This document shows positions 26,686 through 35,225 of a stretch of DNA of 64,000 nucleotides, piece by piece. The position numbers and the translations under genes were made by a program. Within the stretch, counting starts at the first letter, position 1, and each line of letters opens with the position of its first letter. The notes beneath the pieces are model-generated. The model saw only the letters and a program-made list of their open reading frames with translations. It did no database searches and had not been told where the DNA came from. This DNA is from Bog-756 sp963704615. GTDB taxonomy: Bacteria; Actinomycetota; Acidimicrobiia; Acidimicrobiales; RAAP-2. The DNA lies in the NCBI GenBank assembly GCA_963704615.1, contig OY969923.1, forward strand, positions 434,001-498,000. Direction: 5' to 3'.

Positions 26686-27684
26686 TCACATCTGCAGTTG
26701 CATATACCAGGGATAGCTGACTGGCGGTCGTGAGACCTTGCTCAACGCTTTCGCCGGATCGCGTGGCAATTCCAGCTCGAATCCCGCCAAGTTCTGATTC
26801 AGTTGGTCGACAGTACGAGGACCGATGATGATCGACGTGATGCCTGGTCGGTTGAGAAGCCAGGCGAGACTGACCGCAGTCGGCGTTGCATCAAGGTCGT
26901 TGGCCACTGTGCTGACTTCGGCGACGATCTCGAAATTGCGGTCGGTGAGGGTCAGCATTCTCATCCCCTCCGCTTCCATGTCCGATCCTCTGCTCAATCG
27001 ACCGTCGGCCGGGAGATCGTCTCGTTTGGTGTACTTCCCGGTGAGCATCCCCCCTCCGAGCGGGCTCCACACGATGACTCCCATGCCGTGGCGGGTGGCA
27101 GTCGGGAGAATGTCGAGCTCGATATCACGCCAGATCAGTGAATACTGGGGTTGCAGACTGACCAGAGGAGCCCCACCCTGACGTGCGGCTGCCCATTGTG
27201 CTTCGACCAGTTGGCTGCCATAGAAATTCGAGCACCCGATGTAGCGGACCTTTCCCGCTCGGACGAAGCCGTCGAGCGTGGCCATGCTCTCCTCGATCGG
27301 CGTGTCGTGGTCCCAGTTGTGAAGCTGATAGAGGTCGATGTAGTCCGTACCGAGCCGCCGCAGGCTGGACTCGAGCGCTCGGGTCAGATGGACCCGGGAT
27401 GAGCCTCGGTCGTTCGGTCCGTCCCCCATGGTGTTGTATCCCTTGGTGGCCAGGACGACCCCGTCACGCTTGTTGGCGATGGCTCGTCCGACGAACTCCT
27501 CAGAAACCCCGGCGTTGTACACATTAGCGGTATCGATGAAGTTGTGGCCGGCGTCGATGAAGGTGTCGACAATCCGTTTCGATTCGGATTCGTCCGTACC
27601 CCATTCGGTATTGCCGAAGGTCATGGTGCCCAAACAGGCACGCGACACCTTCAAGCCTGACTTTCCTAGCGTTTCGAAACCCAT
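26686..27684 (-). CDS. Aldo/keto reductase
   Basis: 332 residues from the ATG at 27684 ('MGFETLGKSGLKVSRACLGT'). The catalytic tetrad is visible: Asp and Tyr in 'NFIDTANVYNAG', Lys in 'VVLATKGYN' and His in 'YQLHNWDHDTP'. The NADPH site 'SIIIGPRTVDQLNQNL' is near the C terminus. A cytosolic NADPH-dependent carbonyl reductase of the YajO/Tas-like group. The frame is open to 27834, but that part overlaps the methyltransferase and is not family-like. Confidence 0.93.
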   Translation of the reverse strand: MGFETLGKSGLKVSRACLGTMTFGNTEWGTDESESKRIVDTFIDAGHNFIDTANVYNAGVSEEFVGRAIANKRDGVVLATKGYNTMGDGPNDRGSSRVHLTRALESSLRRLGTDYIDLYQLHNWDHDTPIEESMATLDGFVRAGKVRYIGCSNFYGSQLVEAQWAAARQGGAPLVSLQPQYSLIWRDIELDILPTATRHGMGVIVWSPLGGGMLTGKYTKRDDLPADGRLSRGSDMEAEGMRMLTLTDRNFEIVAEVSTVANDLDATPTAVSLAWLLNRPGITSIIIGPRTVDQLNQNLAGFELELPRDPAKALSKVSRPPVSYPWYMQLQM

Positions 27685-27737
27685 GCGGGGCACGTTAGCG
27701 GTGACTCGGTCGTGGCTGCAGATCCCTTCGGACGGAT

Positions 27738-28412
27738 TCAGTGGGAGGACGATTGGGTGGGCCCGGCTCCTGCCGCCCGTCGGCGGACGGTCAACCATGT
27801 CCCCCACCCGGCCTGGGCGGTGATGCCGCTCCATTCTCCCGGCAGCGCTCTCAGGACGTCGGCGGGCGGCAGGTAGATCGGGGTCGCGTCACCGTTGGTG
27901 CTCACCCACAACAGAACTCCCTCCGGCTTCAGTACGCGCCCGACCTCGTCGGGGAACAGGAACATGTTGACGAGGGCGACGACGTCGACGGAGCTCGAGC
28001 GTACGGGGAGAACGGACCCATCGGCCTGGATCTGTCGTCGTCTCGACGAAGCCAGCGAGAGCATTGCTCGGGACAGATCGATCGAAACGACATCGTCGAA
28101 CACAGCTTGGAGGTCGCCGGTCACGTTTCCCGTTCCGGCACCGACCTCGAGGCACAGCCCACCCGGAAACGGCCCTCCTCTGGCCAGCGCATCTCCGATC
28201 GCATCGTGGCGCTCAGGACGATCACGCTCGGACCAGGTCGAGGCCATTGAATCAAAGAACCCCATCATTTGCGATACCCGTTCAGGTGTCCACCCCTCCG
28301 GTTCCATGGCGATCTGACGAGTCAGCTCGCGCATCTGTGCCGCGATAGCGCCGAGATCTGGCCGCTCTGGCCTGTCCGCTATGACTTTCGGAAGTTCCGT
28401 CAGCACGGCCAC
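27738..28412 (-). CDS. Class I SAM-dependent methyltransferase
   Basis: 224 residues, GTG start. Motif I 'CLEVGAGTGNVTGDL' binds S-adenosylmethionine, motif II 'VVSIDLSRAML' follows, then 'SVDVVALVNMFLFPDEVGRV' and 'GVLLWVSTNGDATPIYLPP'. Substrate not assignable. It is transcribed with the aldo/keto reductase 53 bases downstream and may share its promoter. Confidence 0.88.
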   Translation of the reverse strand: MAVLTELPKVIADRPERPDLGAIAAQMRELTRQIAMEPEGWTPERVSQMMGFFDSMASTWSERDRPERHDAIGDALARGGPFPGGLCLEVGAGTGNVTGDLQAVFDDVVSIDLSRAMLSLASSRRRQIQADGSVLPVRSSSVDVVALVNMFLFPDEVGRVLKPEGVLLWVSTNGDATPIYLPPADVLRALPGEWSGITAQAGWGTWLTVRRRAAGAGPTQSSSH

Positions 28413-28542
28413 ACCCTCGCGCAGCGGTGCACGTCAGTCACGCCGCTAGGCAGCGTCGGCGAAACCGAGTCCAGGAAGACAAGAGGATCGACCCCCTCCC
28501 CGCCGCTGGCATTGGTCGGCGACGATCAGCCAGCATGAAGGG

Positions 28543-29385
28543 ATGGGAGACCTGGACAAGGACACGGCGCTGGAGAAACTCGAGGATGGGCGCTACCGGG
28601 CGATGTTGAGCCACGAGTGGGAGATCTGGGGACCGATGGGTGGCTATGTCGCCGCCTGTGCCCTCCGCGCCGCTGGCGAAGCGAGCAGCCAACCCGTGCC
28701 GGCGTCGTTCTCGTGTCACTACCTGGGAGTTGCGCAGTTCGAGCCGATCGACATCACGGTCGAGGCTCGACGAGAAGGGCGAGCCGCAACTTCCCAGCGA
28801 GTCGAAGTCACCCAGTCAGGACGGCGAGTCCTCGACGCGATGGTGTGGAGCACCTCCGAAGGCCCGGGTCTCGAGCACGACGAGACGGTCCCGCCCGACG
28901 TTCCGAGGCCAAATGACCTCCCCGGGCATGCTTCCGACTGGGTTCGGCCGTATCCGTTCTGGGACAACCTCGAATCACGGATCATTCACGTCGAACCGGT
29001 CTGGCCGCCAGCCGGACCCCGACCCGCGGTATGGCAGCAGTGGCTTCGATTCATCCCCACCGCTACCTTCGCCGATCCCTGGGTTGATGCCGCCCGGCTT
29101 CTCATCCTGGTCGATCTCCCGAGCTGGCCCTCAGCGCACCGAGCCCACGCCTGGCGCCAGCCCGCATTCATCGCCCCCACCTTGGACCTCAATGTTGCCT
29201 TTCACCAACCCGCTTCGGGCGACGAGTGGTTGCTCTGTGACGGATCGGCTCCACTCTCGACCCGCGGGCTCTTCGGCTGGACAGCCCGTGTCTGGTCCAC
29301 GGAAGCGAAGCTCCTCGCTTCCGGCGGCGGTCAGTGCCTGTACCGGGAAGTGCCATCCGACCCGACTTCGGGGCGGCGAGCCTAG
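28543..29385 (+). CDS. Thioesterase family protein (acyl-CoA thioesterase, double hot-dog)
   Basis: 280 residues: 'GPMGGYVAACALRAAGEA', then 'PASFSCHYLGVAQFEPIDIT' and 'VEARREGRAATSQRVEVTQS', the start of a TesB-like hot-dog pair. It would hydrolyse acyl-CoA esters. Its TAG and the TAG of the opposite lipase gene lie within the same palindromic CTAG, so the convergent genes overlap by four bases with no room for a terminator. Confidence 0.82.
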   Translation: MGDLDKDTALEKLEDGRYRAMLSHEWEIWGPMGGYVAACALRAAGEASSQPVPASFSCHYLGVAQFEPIDITVEARREGRAATSQRVEVTQSGRRVLDAMVWSTSEGPGLEHDETVPPDVPRPNDLPGHASDWVRPYPFWDNLESRIIHVEPVWPPAGPRPAVWQQWLRFIPTATFADPWVDAARLLILVDLPSWPSAHRAHAWRQPAFIAPTLDLNVAFHQPASGDEWLLCDGSAPLSTRGLFGWTARVWSTEAKLLASGGGQCLYREVPSDPTSGRRA

Positions 29386-30719
29386 GGTGCCGGAGTCGTG
29401 AACCCGCCAGCGGTTGCGCAGTCCTGGGCGAGCACGTCGGGCAGACCGTGGGGAGCGTACGGATCAGGGGTGGCCTGGCCGGCGAACCGGTCAGCCATCC
29501 AGCGAACCATGTCGGGTGTGGATGGCTGGATCACTTGGGAGTGCCCCTCCCCGGGGTACATCCAACGCTGCACTTCGGCCCCGACCGAGCAGAGATGAGT
29601 GGCCAGAAGCTGGGTGGAGATCGGGGGGATCTGCTCGTCGGCGGTCCCCTGGATGATGAGCAGGGGAATGCCACTCGACGTGGGGAACTGGCCGGGGTCA
29701 TTGGCCAGGAGCAGCGTTTTCCAGGCGGGTACGTCAAAGGGATCGTGCGTCACCAGGGTGGTCACCGGGTACTTTTGGGTGAGTGTCTGCAGATAGTCGG
29801 CGCAACCCAGACGGGCGTCGTTGATCAGCTTGAGCGCCTGCGGAGAGGCGATCTCGAGCAACGGTGCTCGGGTGTTTCCATAGGCGAGGTTGAAGCCGAC
29901 CGCCCCCATGTACAGGTAATAGGCATAGGGACTCGTCTTCAGCACACTGTAGATGTACTGGAACTGCGAGGGAGGAGCACCGGCCACCACACCGACCAGA
30001 TGGAGCTGGGGGGCATAGCTCGGACCGATGTCCCAAGCGAACATGGCGGTCTGACCGCCCTCGGAGTGCCCCCAGACGAGGTAGGTCGAACTGGCGAAGA
30101 ACGGCGCGACGTGCTGGACGGCGCTGACCAGGTCGATGGTGTTCTCCGCCGCGAGTCCGCCGACGAGGTAAGCCATCAGGCCCGGCGGGGTACCCTCGCC
30201 TTGGTAGTCGGAGGCAGTCACCTCCCATCCTTGGTCCAGCAATGCGTTGATGGAGGGGACGGCCTGGGCCGGTTGGAGGGACGGGGCGCACGCGTTGGTC
30301 ATCCCGTTGGTTCCGTGCCCCCAGGCCACGACGGGATAACCACTGGCCGGCGGTGCCGTGTTGGGCACGAAGACGAGGCCGGTGACGGCCACCACCTTGC
30401 CTTGCTCATTCTTCGAGGTGTACATGACCCGATAGGTAGTGCCGTGAATACCCGATGTACTGACCTTTGCCTCCTTGATGAGGCGGCCGGACCCAGAGGG
30501 AAGCGGCTGAGGCACGGCATAGAATTCGGGGAGACCCTTGGGCGCGGGCACAGTCGATGAACCGGTCGAAGACAGCGAAGAGCTACACGCGGCCAGTGAT
30601 ATCGCCGCGACCACGGCAACGCCCAACAGACGGATGGTCTGCTGGCGCGATCGAAGGGTCACCCGGCGGCGATGTGGCCGTCCGTCGTTTCTCCCCTGAA
30701 CCTTCCGACCAGATACCAC
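29382..30719 (-). CDS. Secreted lipase-family alpha/beta hydrolase (lipoprotein)
   Basis: 445 residues from GTG 30719, which has a GGGGGAGG ribosome site. A signal region ends in the lipobox 'SLAACSSS'. The mature domain has 'GYPVVAWGHGTNGMTNACAP' (oxyanion strand) and the nucleophile elbow 'VWGHSEGGQTAMFA', then Asp ('IQGTADEQIPP') and His ('PGEGHSQVIQ'), a complete Ser-Asp-His triad of the secretory lipase (LIP) family. Probably cleaves esters or lipids outside the cell. Confidence 0.9.
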   Translation of the reverse strand: MVSGRKVQGRNDGRPHRRRVTLRSRQQTIRLLGVAVVAAISLAACSSSLSSTGSSTVPAPKGLPEFYAVPQPLPSGSGRLIKEAKVSTSGIHGTTYRVMYTSKNEQGKVVAVTGLVFVPNTAPPASGYPVVAWGHGTNGMTNACAPSLQPAQAVPSINALLDQGWEVTASDYQGEGTPPGLMAYLVGGLAAENTIDLVSAVQHVAPFFASSTYLVWGHSEGGQTAMFAWDIGPSYAPQLHLVGVVAGAPPSQFQYIYSVLKTSPYAYYLYMGAVGFNLAYGNTRAPLLEIASPQALKLINDARLGCADYLQTLTQKYPVTTLVTHDPFDVPAWKTLLLANDPGQFPTSSGIPLLIIQGTADEQIPPISTQLLATHLCSVGAEVQRWMYPGEGHSQVIQPSTPDMVRWMADRFAGQATPDPYAPHGLPDVLAQDCATAGGFTTPAP

Positions 30720-30864
30720 GTTCCTCCCCCTTGCTGGCCAGAACCCGTGGTCACCCCCACCACTCGTTCTCGCTGGTCGATCAGCGTAATGGAGATGGAG
30801 CGAGAACTAGCTGTTTTTGGCCGGTAGAACACCTCATCGCTGGGTGCCGTGCCCAGTCGGCATC

Positions 30865-32022
30865 TCAGGTCGTCGCCATGCCCTCGGTGGTCTTGAGCCT
30901 TGCGCTCCACTTTTCTTCGACTTTGCCGTAGCGCCATATGGCCAAGGCCACCACCCAGGTCAGGATGAACATCCCCACGATGATGAAACCGGCCGTGTTG
31001 ATGTTGAATCCGGCCATGTCGTTCCAGAACCGGCCGTGCAGATGCAGCTCTGTGGGCAGGAGGCCAAGGACTTCGACGGCGCCGATGAAGAAGCAGATGG
31101 CCACCGACAATCCGGTGATGGCCAGGTTGTAGTACACCTTGCGCACCGGATTGAAGAACGCCCAGCCATAGGCCACATTCATGAAACACCCGTCCAGAGT
31201 GTCCAGCAGGGTCATCCCCGCGGTGAACAGGATGGGCAGGCACATGATCGAGTACCAGGGCAGGGACTGGGTGGCCAACAGGGCGGTGGTGGCCAGCAAG
31301 GCGACCTCGGTGGCGGTGTCGAAACCCATGCCGAAAACCACCCCCACCGGGTACATCTGCCACTCCTTGGTGATCGACTTCATCCACTTGCCGAAGAACC
31401 GGTACATCAGGCCGCGGTTCTCCAGCTGGCGCTCCAGTTCGGCCTCGTCGTAGGTGCCTCGGCGCATGGCTCGAAACACCTTGACGATCCCGGCCAGGAT
31501 CACGATGTTGAGGATGGCGATCAGAAAGAGGAACGACGCCGACACGATGGTCCCGAACACTCCTCCGAACTGCTCGAGGCCCGAGTGATTGTTGGCGACC
31601 GCCCCGTAGACCGCCTTTTCGGCGATGACGATCCCGATCCCGATGGTGATCACGATGGTGGAATGGCCCAGCGAGAACCAGTACCCCACGCTCAGCGGTC
31701 GCTTCGCGCCCTCCACGCCTCTCCGCTCGTTCATGAGCTTGCGAGTGGTGTTGTCGATGGCCGAGATGTGGTCGGCATCGAACGCGTGACGAAGCCCCAG
31801 GGTGTAGGCGAGGACGCTCACCCCGATCCCGAGCCCCTTGTAGTGGTAGGGGACAACCAAGACGATGAACACCCCGAAGCCGACGACGTGAAGCGCGAGG
31901 ATGGAGGCGAACATCCACCTCGCCCGACGCCAATCTTCCGGGTTGAGTGACCGATGCAGTTGCTTGATGCGCCCGACCGGCGGGGCGGCAGGCGTCGCCG
32001 GGGCAACCTCGGTCATGACCAC
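30865..32022 (-). CDS. NiCoT-family nickel/cobalt transporter
   Basis: 385 residues, about eight membrane helices, GTG start with AGGAGGAA upstream. The signature 'LGLRHAFDADHISAIDNTTR' (HX4DH) in helix II binds Ni2+/Co2+, and 'GMGFDTATEVALLATTA' is the second family motif. It imports Ni or Co for metalloenzymes or cobalamin. Divergent from a Fur-family gene, from which it is separated by 253 bases containing a palindrome, so metal-dependent repression is expected. Confidence 0.93.
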   Translation of the reverse strand: MVMTEVAPATPAAPPVGRIKQLHRSLNPEDWRRARWMFASILALHVVGFGVFIVLVVPYHYKGLGIGVSVLAYTLGLRHAFDADHISAIDNTTRKLMNERRGVEGAKRPLSVGYWFSLGHSTIVITIGIGIVIAEKAVYGAVANNHSGLEQFGGVFGTIVSASFLFLIAILNIVILAGIVKVFRAMRRGTYDEAELERQLENRGLMYRFFGKWMKSITKEWQMYPVGVVFGMGFDTATEVALLATTALLATQSLPWYSIMCLPILFTAGMTLLDTLDGCFMNVAYGWAFFNPVRKVYYNLAITGLSVAICFFIGAVEVLGLLPTELHLHGRFWNDMAGFNINTAGFIIVGMFILTWVVALAIWRYGKVEEKWSARLKTTEGMATT

Positions 32023-32214
32023 GGGTCATTTCCTCCTCGTGTGGATATCGTCCGGGCCCGACCCTGATGGACAGCTCCGACGCACGGCACAGTCAGTTGC
32101 AAAGAGTTCGCAGCAGGATCTCTTTCGGATGAGGCTCGATCCGTCGACCGGGTCGGTGGCGGCACTGCCACTTCGGGTGCTGGGCCGCACGGCACCCCAC
32201 TACGTTGCCCCAAA

Positions 32215-32229
32215 TGCGAACTGATCGCA
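32215..32229. promoter_or_regulatory. Candidate Fur/Nur-type operator: TGCGA-N5-TCGCA
   Basis: A perfect inverted repeat with 5-base spacer (ACTGA) between the nickel/cobalt transporter and Fur-family regulator genes, 47 bases from the regulator start. Nur boxes of actinobacteria are TTGCAA-like half-sites with 5-base spacing, which fits in size and layout but not fully in sequence. Confidence 0.5.
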
Positions 32230-32232
32230 ACT

Positions 32233-32267
32233 GGATAGAAACCGCATTATAAGGGGAGGCTCTATCC
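32233..32267 (+). promoter_or_regulatory. Inverted repeat GGATAGA / TCTATCC enclosing the ribosome-binding site
   Basis: Seven-base arms at 32233-32239 and 32261-32267 bracket AAGGGGAGG, the ribosome site of the Fur-like gene (ATG 32276). It may be a second operator or an mRNA hairpin hiding the ribosome site. Confidence 0.35.
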
Positions 32268-32275
32268 TGTATCTC

Positions 32276-32734
32276 ATGAGCAAGTCGCTCGGACCGCAGA
32301 ACCTCGGTGAGGTCGACTTCTCCTCGGTCGAGAACGTGCTGGCGTTTGTCCGGGCCCAAGGGGGACGGGCCACGTCGTCACGGAGGATCCTGTTGGAGGT
32401 CCTCTTCGACGCCGATGGGCACCTGAGCGCCGAGGAGCTGACCGAGGCGGTTCAGCTCCGGGCCCCTGACGTGCACCTCTCGACCATCTACCGCAACGTG
32501 GAGGAACTTCAGCGTCTCGGTGTGATCGCCCATTCCCATCTGGGTCACGGCCCCGCGACCTACCAGCTCGCCTCCCTGGCCCACGCCCACTTCATCTGCG
32601 AGGAGTGCGGGGCCACCATCGAGGCCCCCGACGAGCTTTTCCTAGGACTGGCCCGGACGGCCAAGGCCAAGGTGGGCTTCACCATCAACCCCCACCACTT
32701 CGCCATCCTGGGGCGCTGCCAGAACTGCGCCTAG
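32276..32734 (+). CDS. Fur-family metalloregulator (Nur/Zur-like)
   Basis: 152 residues. A winged helix ('GGRATSSRRILLEVLFDADG', 'VHLSTIYRNVEELQRLGVI') is followed by a dimerisation domain with 'HAHFICEECGATIEAP' and C-terminal 'CQNC', the structural zinc CxxC pair. Sensor-site His residues are at 'SHLGHG' and 'NPHHFA'. Its divergence from a Ni/Co permease suggests nickel sensing (Nur); Zur cannot be excluded. Confidence 0.88.
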   Translation: MSKSLGPQNLGEVDFSSVENVLAFVRAQGGRATSSRRILLEVLFDADGHLSAEELTEAVQLRAPDVHLSTIYRNVEELQRLGVIAHSHLGHGPATYQLASLAHAHFICEECGATIEAPDELFLGLARTAKAKVGFTINPHHFAILGRCQNCA

Positions 32735-32783
32735 CTGTCGCTCGCCGACGCCGTCCTTCTGAGCGATGGGCCGGCGACGAAGC

Positions 32784-33326
32784 TCAGTCTCCCTGCCCAC
32801 CGTGGCAGGTGGTCGGCGGAGTGAAGAGCGGCGTCGTGTCGACGGGCTCGGTCGATGGCGGATCGAGAATGACCGTGTTGTGCTGTGTCCACTCGTCCTC
32901 ACAGTTGAGCAAGGCCTTTTTCTCCGGCTTCTTCTTCGAGTTCTTGTCGCCACCCATCCACAGGTCGACGTGGTTGGTGTTCACCCCACCGCAGGGATGG
33001 CATTGGTCCTCGTGGATGAAGTACTTCTGCAGGAAAGGGACGTAAATGATCTGACACCAGGGACCCTGAAGGTCGATGGGTTCGGCGAAGGTGACCGGGT
33101 CAGAGTAGGTGCCGACGCCGCCGGCCACCTGGTGGATGCAGGGATGGGCGATTGCGGGGCCCGGGGGCGAATTGTCGACCCAACCGTAGAACGTCACGTA
33201 GTCGGTGACCGAGCTGGACCCCGAGGTGGTGGTGGCAGTTGCCGCGGTGGGCGCGGCTCCGAAAGAGAGGGCCGCCACCACGGCCGTGAGCGTCCCCAGT
33301 ATGGCGCCTCGTCGTCTGAGCGTCAT
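32784..33326 (-). CDS. Secreted hypothetical protein, possible double-psi beta-barrel (3D/RlpA-like) fold
   Basis: 180 residues with a signal peptide ('MTLRRRGAILGTLTAVVAAL' to 'ATA'). The mature region has 'VGTYSDPVTFAE', 'IIYVPFLQKYFIHEDQCHPC' and 'HVDLWMGG', which resembles the 3D/expansin-like barrel with its terminal 'D-x-W' Asp. Several Cys could form disulfides. The tail is Lys-rich then Pro/Thr-rich. Possible wall-active protein; activity unproven. Confidence 0.6.
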   Translation of the reverse strand: MTLRRRGAILGTLTAVVAALSFGAAPTAATATTTSGSSSVTDYVTFYGWVDNSPPGPAIAHPCIHQVAGGVGTYSDPVTFAEPIDLQGPWCQIIYVPFLQKYFIHEDQCHPCGGVNTNHVDLWMGGDKNSKKKPEKKALLNCEDEWTQHNTVILDPPSTEPVDTTPLFTPPTTCHGGQGD

Positions 33327-33420
33327 CGCGTTGCCCCCTCGCTGAGCCCGGCGCTGCGGATACAGAACGCCAACGCAAAGAATCGTACGCCCGCTCGCCG
33401 GGCGTGATCAAGAGTGACTG

Positions 33421-34368
33421 TCAGGTCCAGGCGTGCTCGAGAGGGATGACGTTGAACCGCTCCCGAATGTCCTCGAGAGAGACCTCGGCCAGTGCCAAGT
33501 GGTCGAGTTGGCTCAGGTCCGCCGTGCACTGTGCACCACGTTCGAGACCCTCGCAGAACAGCTCGGGGACCCCGTCGCGATTCATGGTGGCCACCTTGGC
33601 CCGGATGTCTCCGTGGTTGAGGACTCCCGTCTCGTGGATCGACATCGACATGAGGAACTCGAGCCAGTTACGGCGGCTGTCGTTGGCTGCCAACAGGAAG
33701 GCCGAGCGGGCGATCTCCTCGGGAGCGGTAGGTTCGTACCCGGTGATCACGTGATTCATGTCGTGATTCACGTAATGGGCGGGCAGATGGATGTCGTCGC
33801 CGGGAAGCTCGAATCCGTTCCGGCGGTAGAACTCGATATACGAGCGCCCGAGGGTGCCCTCGGGGAGGTCCTGCAGGGCTCGCAGGCGCTCGGCCAGTTC
33901 CGGATCCGGTTTGTCCAAGCGGAGGTAGCGGTCACGGAGGGACGCCTCGGAGATTTCGGGGAGGATCTCCCCATAGGAGCGTTCGAGATCTTGCGATGTC
34001 TGTTCGGCTCCGTCCTCGAGAGCCTCGCGGGTGATCTCGATTTCGATGGCACTGACACCGAGAGCAGCGACATACCTCTCGACTTCCTCAACTTGAGCCA
34101 TCGACTGAGGGTGTCGGCAGAGCTCGAGGGTCATCAAGAGCTCGCAGAAGCGGAGGCGCGCTTCGTTGGCTGCCAGGGCCCCGGCCATGTCCTGGGGGCC
34201 CAGTGGATCGAGCGAGGTGAGATCGATCTCCGGACGCCCCCACAGCTCGGAGACGAGGGTTCCCAGGACGGTCAGCTGCTCATCGGTGGGACCCCCGTCG
34301 ACGTCGACCCCTCCGAGCAGGCCAGCCACCAGGGGCTCGACGTCCTCTGCCGCAACCGAAACACCCAT
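33421..34368 (-). CDS. Coq4-like protein with TerB-like N-terminal helical domain
   Basis: 315 residues. The middle contains 'LPEGTLGRSYIEFYRRNGFE' followed by 'NHDMNHVITGYEPT' and an Glu at 218, an exact HDxxH-x11-E zinc motif (His202, Asp203, His206, Glu218) of Coq4, the scaffold/decarboxylase-hydroxylase of ubiquinone synthesis. About residues 10-115 form an acidic helical domain opening 'LVAGLLGGVDVDGGPTDEQL', reminiscent of TerB. Actinobacteria make menaquinone, so a role in ubiquinone synthesis is unlikely; the substrate is open. Confidence 0.65.
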   Translation of the reverse strand: MGVSVAAEDVEPLVAGLLGGVDVDGGPTDEQLTVLGTLVSELWGRPEIDLTSLDPLGPQDMAGALAANEARLRFCELLMTLELCRHPQSMAQVEEVERYVAALGVSAIEIEITREALEDGAEQTSQDLERSYGEILPEISEASLRDRYLRLDKPDPELAERLRALQDLPEGTLGRSYIEFYRRNGFELPGDDIHLPAHYVNHDMNHVITGYEPTAPEEIARSAFLLAANDSRRNWLEFLMSMSIHETGVLNHGDIRAKVATMNRDGVPELFCEGLERGAQCTADLSQLDHLALAEVSLEDIRERFNVIPLEHAWT

Positions 34369-34718
34369 TGGCTCGCCCTCTCACGTTCAACAGACGCCAG
34401 GCTCGGCGCCGTACCGGATCGACCATCTGTGTCGTCCCCCTTTCAGATCGGCCCGATCGACCGCTAGCTTTACCTCGGCTCACACCGGTCCCCTGGTGGT
34501 GGCCTTTCGACTCTGGCGCCTCGGGCCTCAATCCTTTTCGGCCGAGCGGTCGCCCATGCTCGTCCCCGTTTGCCGTCTCGGCTCCGGCATCGTTTTCGGC
34601 CGGTCACGGGAAAAGTGCAGCGGTCTGGCCCCCTCAGACGTGTAATTGATCGTGGAATCCACCCAGAGGGCCGTCGAGACTGCCGGGGGCGTCACCACAG
34701 AACGGAGAGGACCGCTCG
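34369..34718. other. 350-base intergenic region
   Basis: Divergent promoters for the Coq4-like gene and the ECF sigma factor should lie here. I see no gene. A short repeat 'ttttcggccg' occurs at about 34527 and 34592. I cannot assign a promoter motif with confidence. Confidence 0.4.
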
Positions 34719-35222
34719 ATGGCGGCATCTGACGATGAGATGGCGTTCGACGCCTTCTACCGCCTCACCTGGGGACGTCTCTACGGTCAGGCCTACGTCC
34801 TGACCGGCAGTCTGGAGAGTGCCCAGGACCTGACCCAGGAGGCATTGCTCCGGGCCTGGAAGCGGTGGTCCGCAGTCGCCGCCTATGAGGATCCCGAGGG
34901 CTGGACCCGCCGTGTGCTGCACAACCTGTGCATCGAATCGTGGCGAAAGGGACAGACCCGCCGCGCCATGGTCAAGCACGAGATCGCAGCACCCACGGAA
35001 ATACCACTTCATCATTTTCAGCTGGCCCAGGCGATGCGCTCGCTTCCCGGCGAGCAGGCTCGGGCCCTTCTCCTTCACGACGGCCTGGGAATGACCGTAC
35101 CGGAGGCCGCTCAGGAATTGGGCGTGCCCGAAGGGACGGTCCGGTCGTGGCTCAGCCGCACCCGGAAGGTCATTGCCGCTCGCCTCGATTCGTTGGATGC
35201 AGATACCACTCGGAGGTCATGA
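34719..35222 (+). CDS. ECF-type RNA polymerase sigma factor
   Basis: 167 residues. Region 2: 'FDAFYRLTWGRLYGQAYVLT', 'AQDLTQEALLRAWKRW', 'EDPEGWTRRVLHNLCIESWR'. Region 4: 'LLHDGLGMTVPEAAQELGVP' and 'GTVRSWLSRTRKVIAARL'. It directs RNA polymerase to a small stress or envelope regulon. A membrane protein starts three bases after its stop, in the position of an anti-sigma factor. Confidence 0.93.
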   Translation: MAASDDEMAFDAFYRLTWGRLYGQAYVLTGSLESAQDLTQEALLRAWKRWSAVAAYEDPEGWTRRVLHNLCIESWRKGQTRRAMVKHEIAAPTEIPLHHFQLAQAMRSLPGEQARALLLHDGLGMTVPEAAQELGVPEGTVRSWLSRTRKVIAARLDSLDADTTRRS

Positions 35223-35225
35223 ACC

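Noticed and set aside
30659..32029. 456-residue minus-strand ORF overlapping the Ni/Co transporter
   Set aside because: Arg/His/Gly-rich sequence typical of a high-GC out-of-frame shadow; the transporter frame has the full HX4DH signature.
32023..32200. Cobalamin or Ni/Co riboswitch ahead of the Ni/Co transporter
   Set aside because: No B12-box-like or czcD-type conserved sequence can be found in the 5' region.
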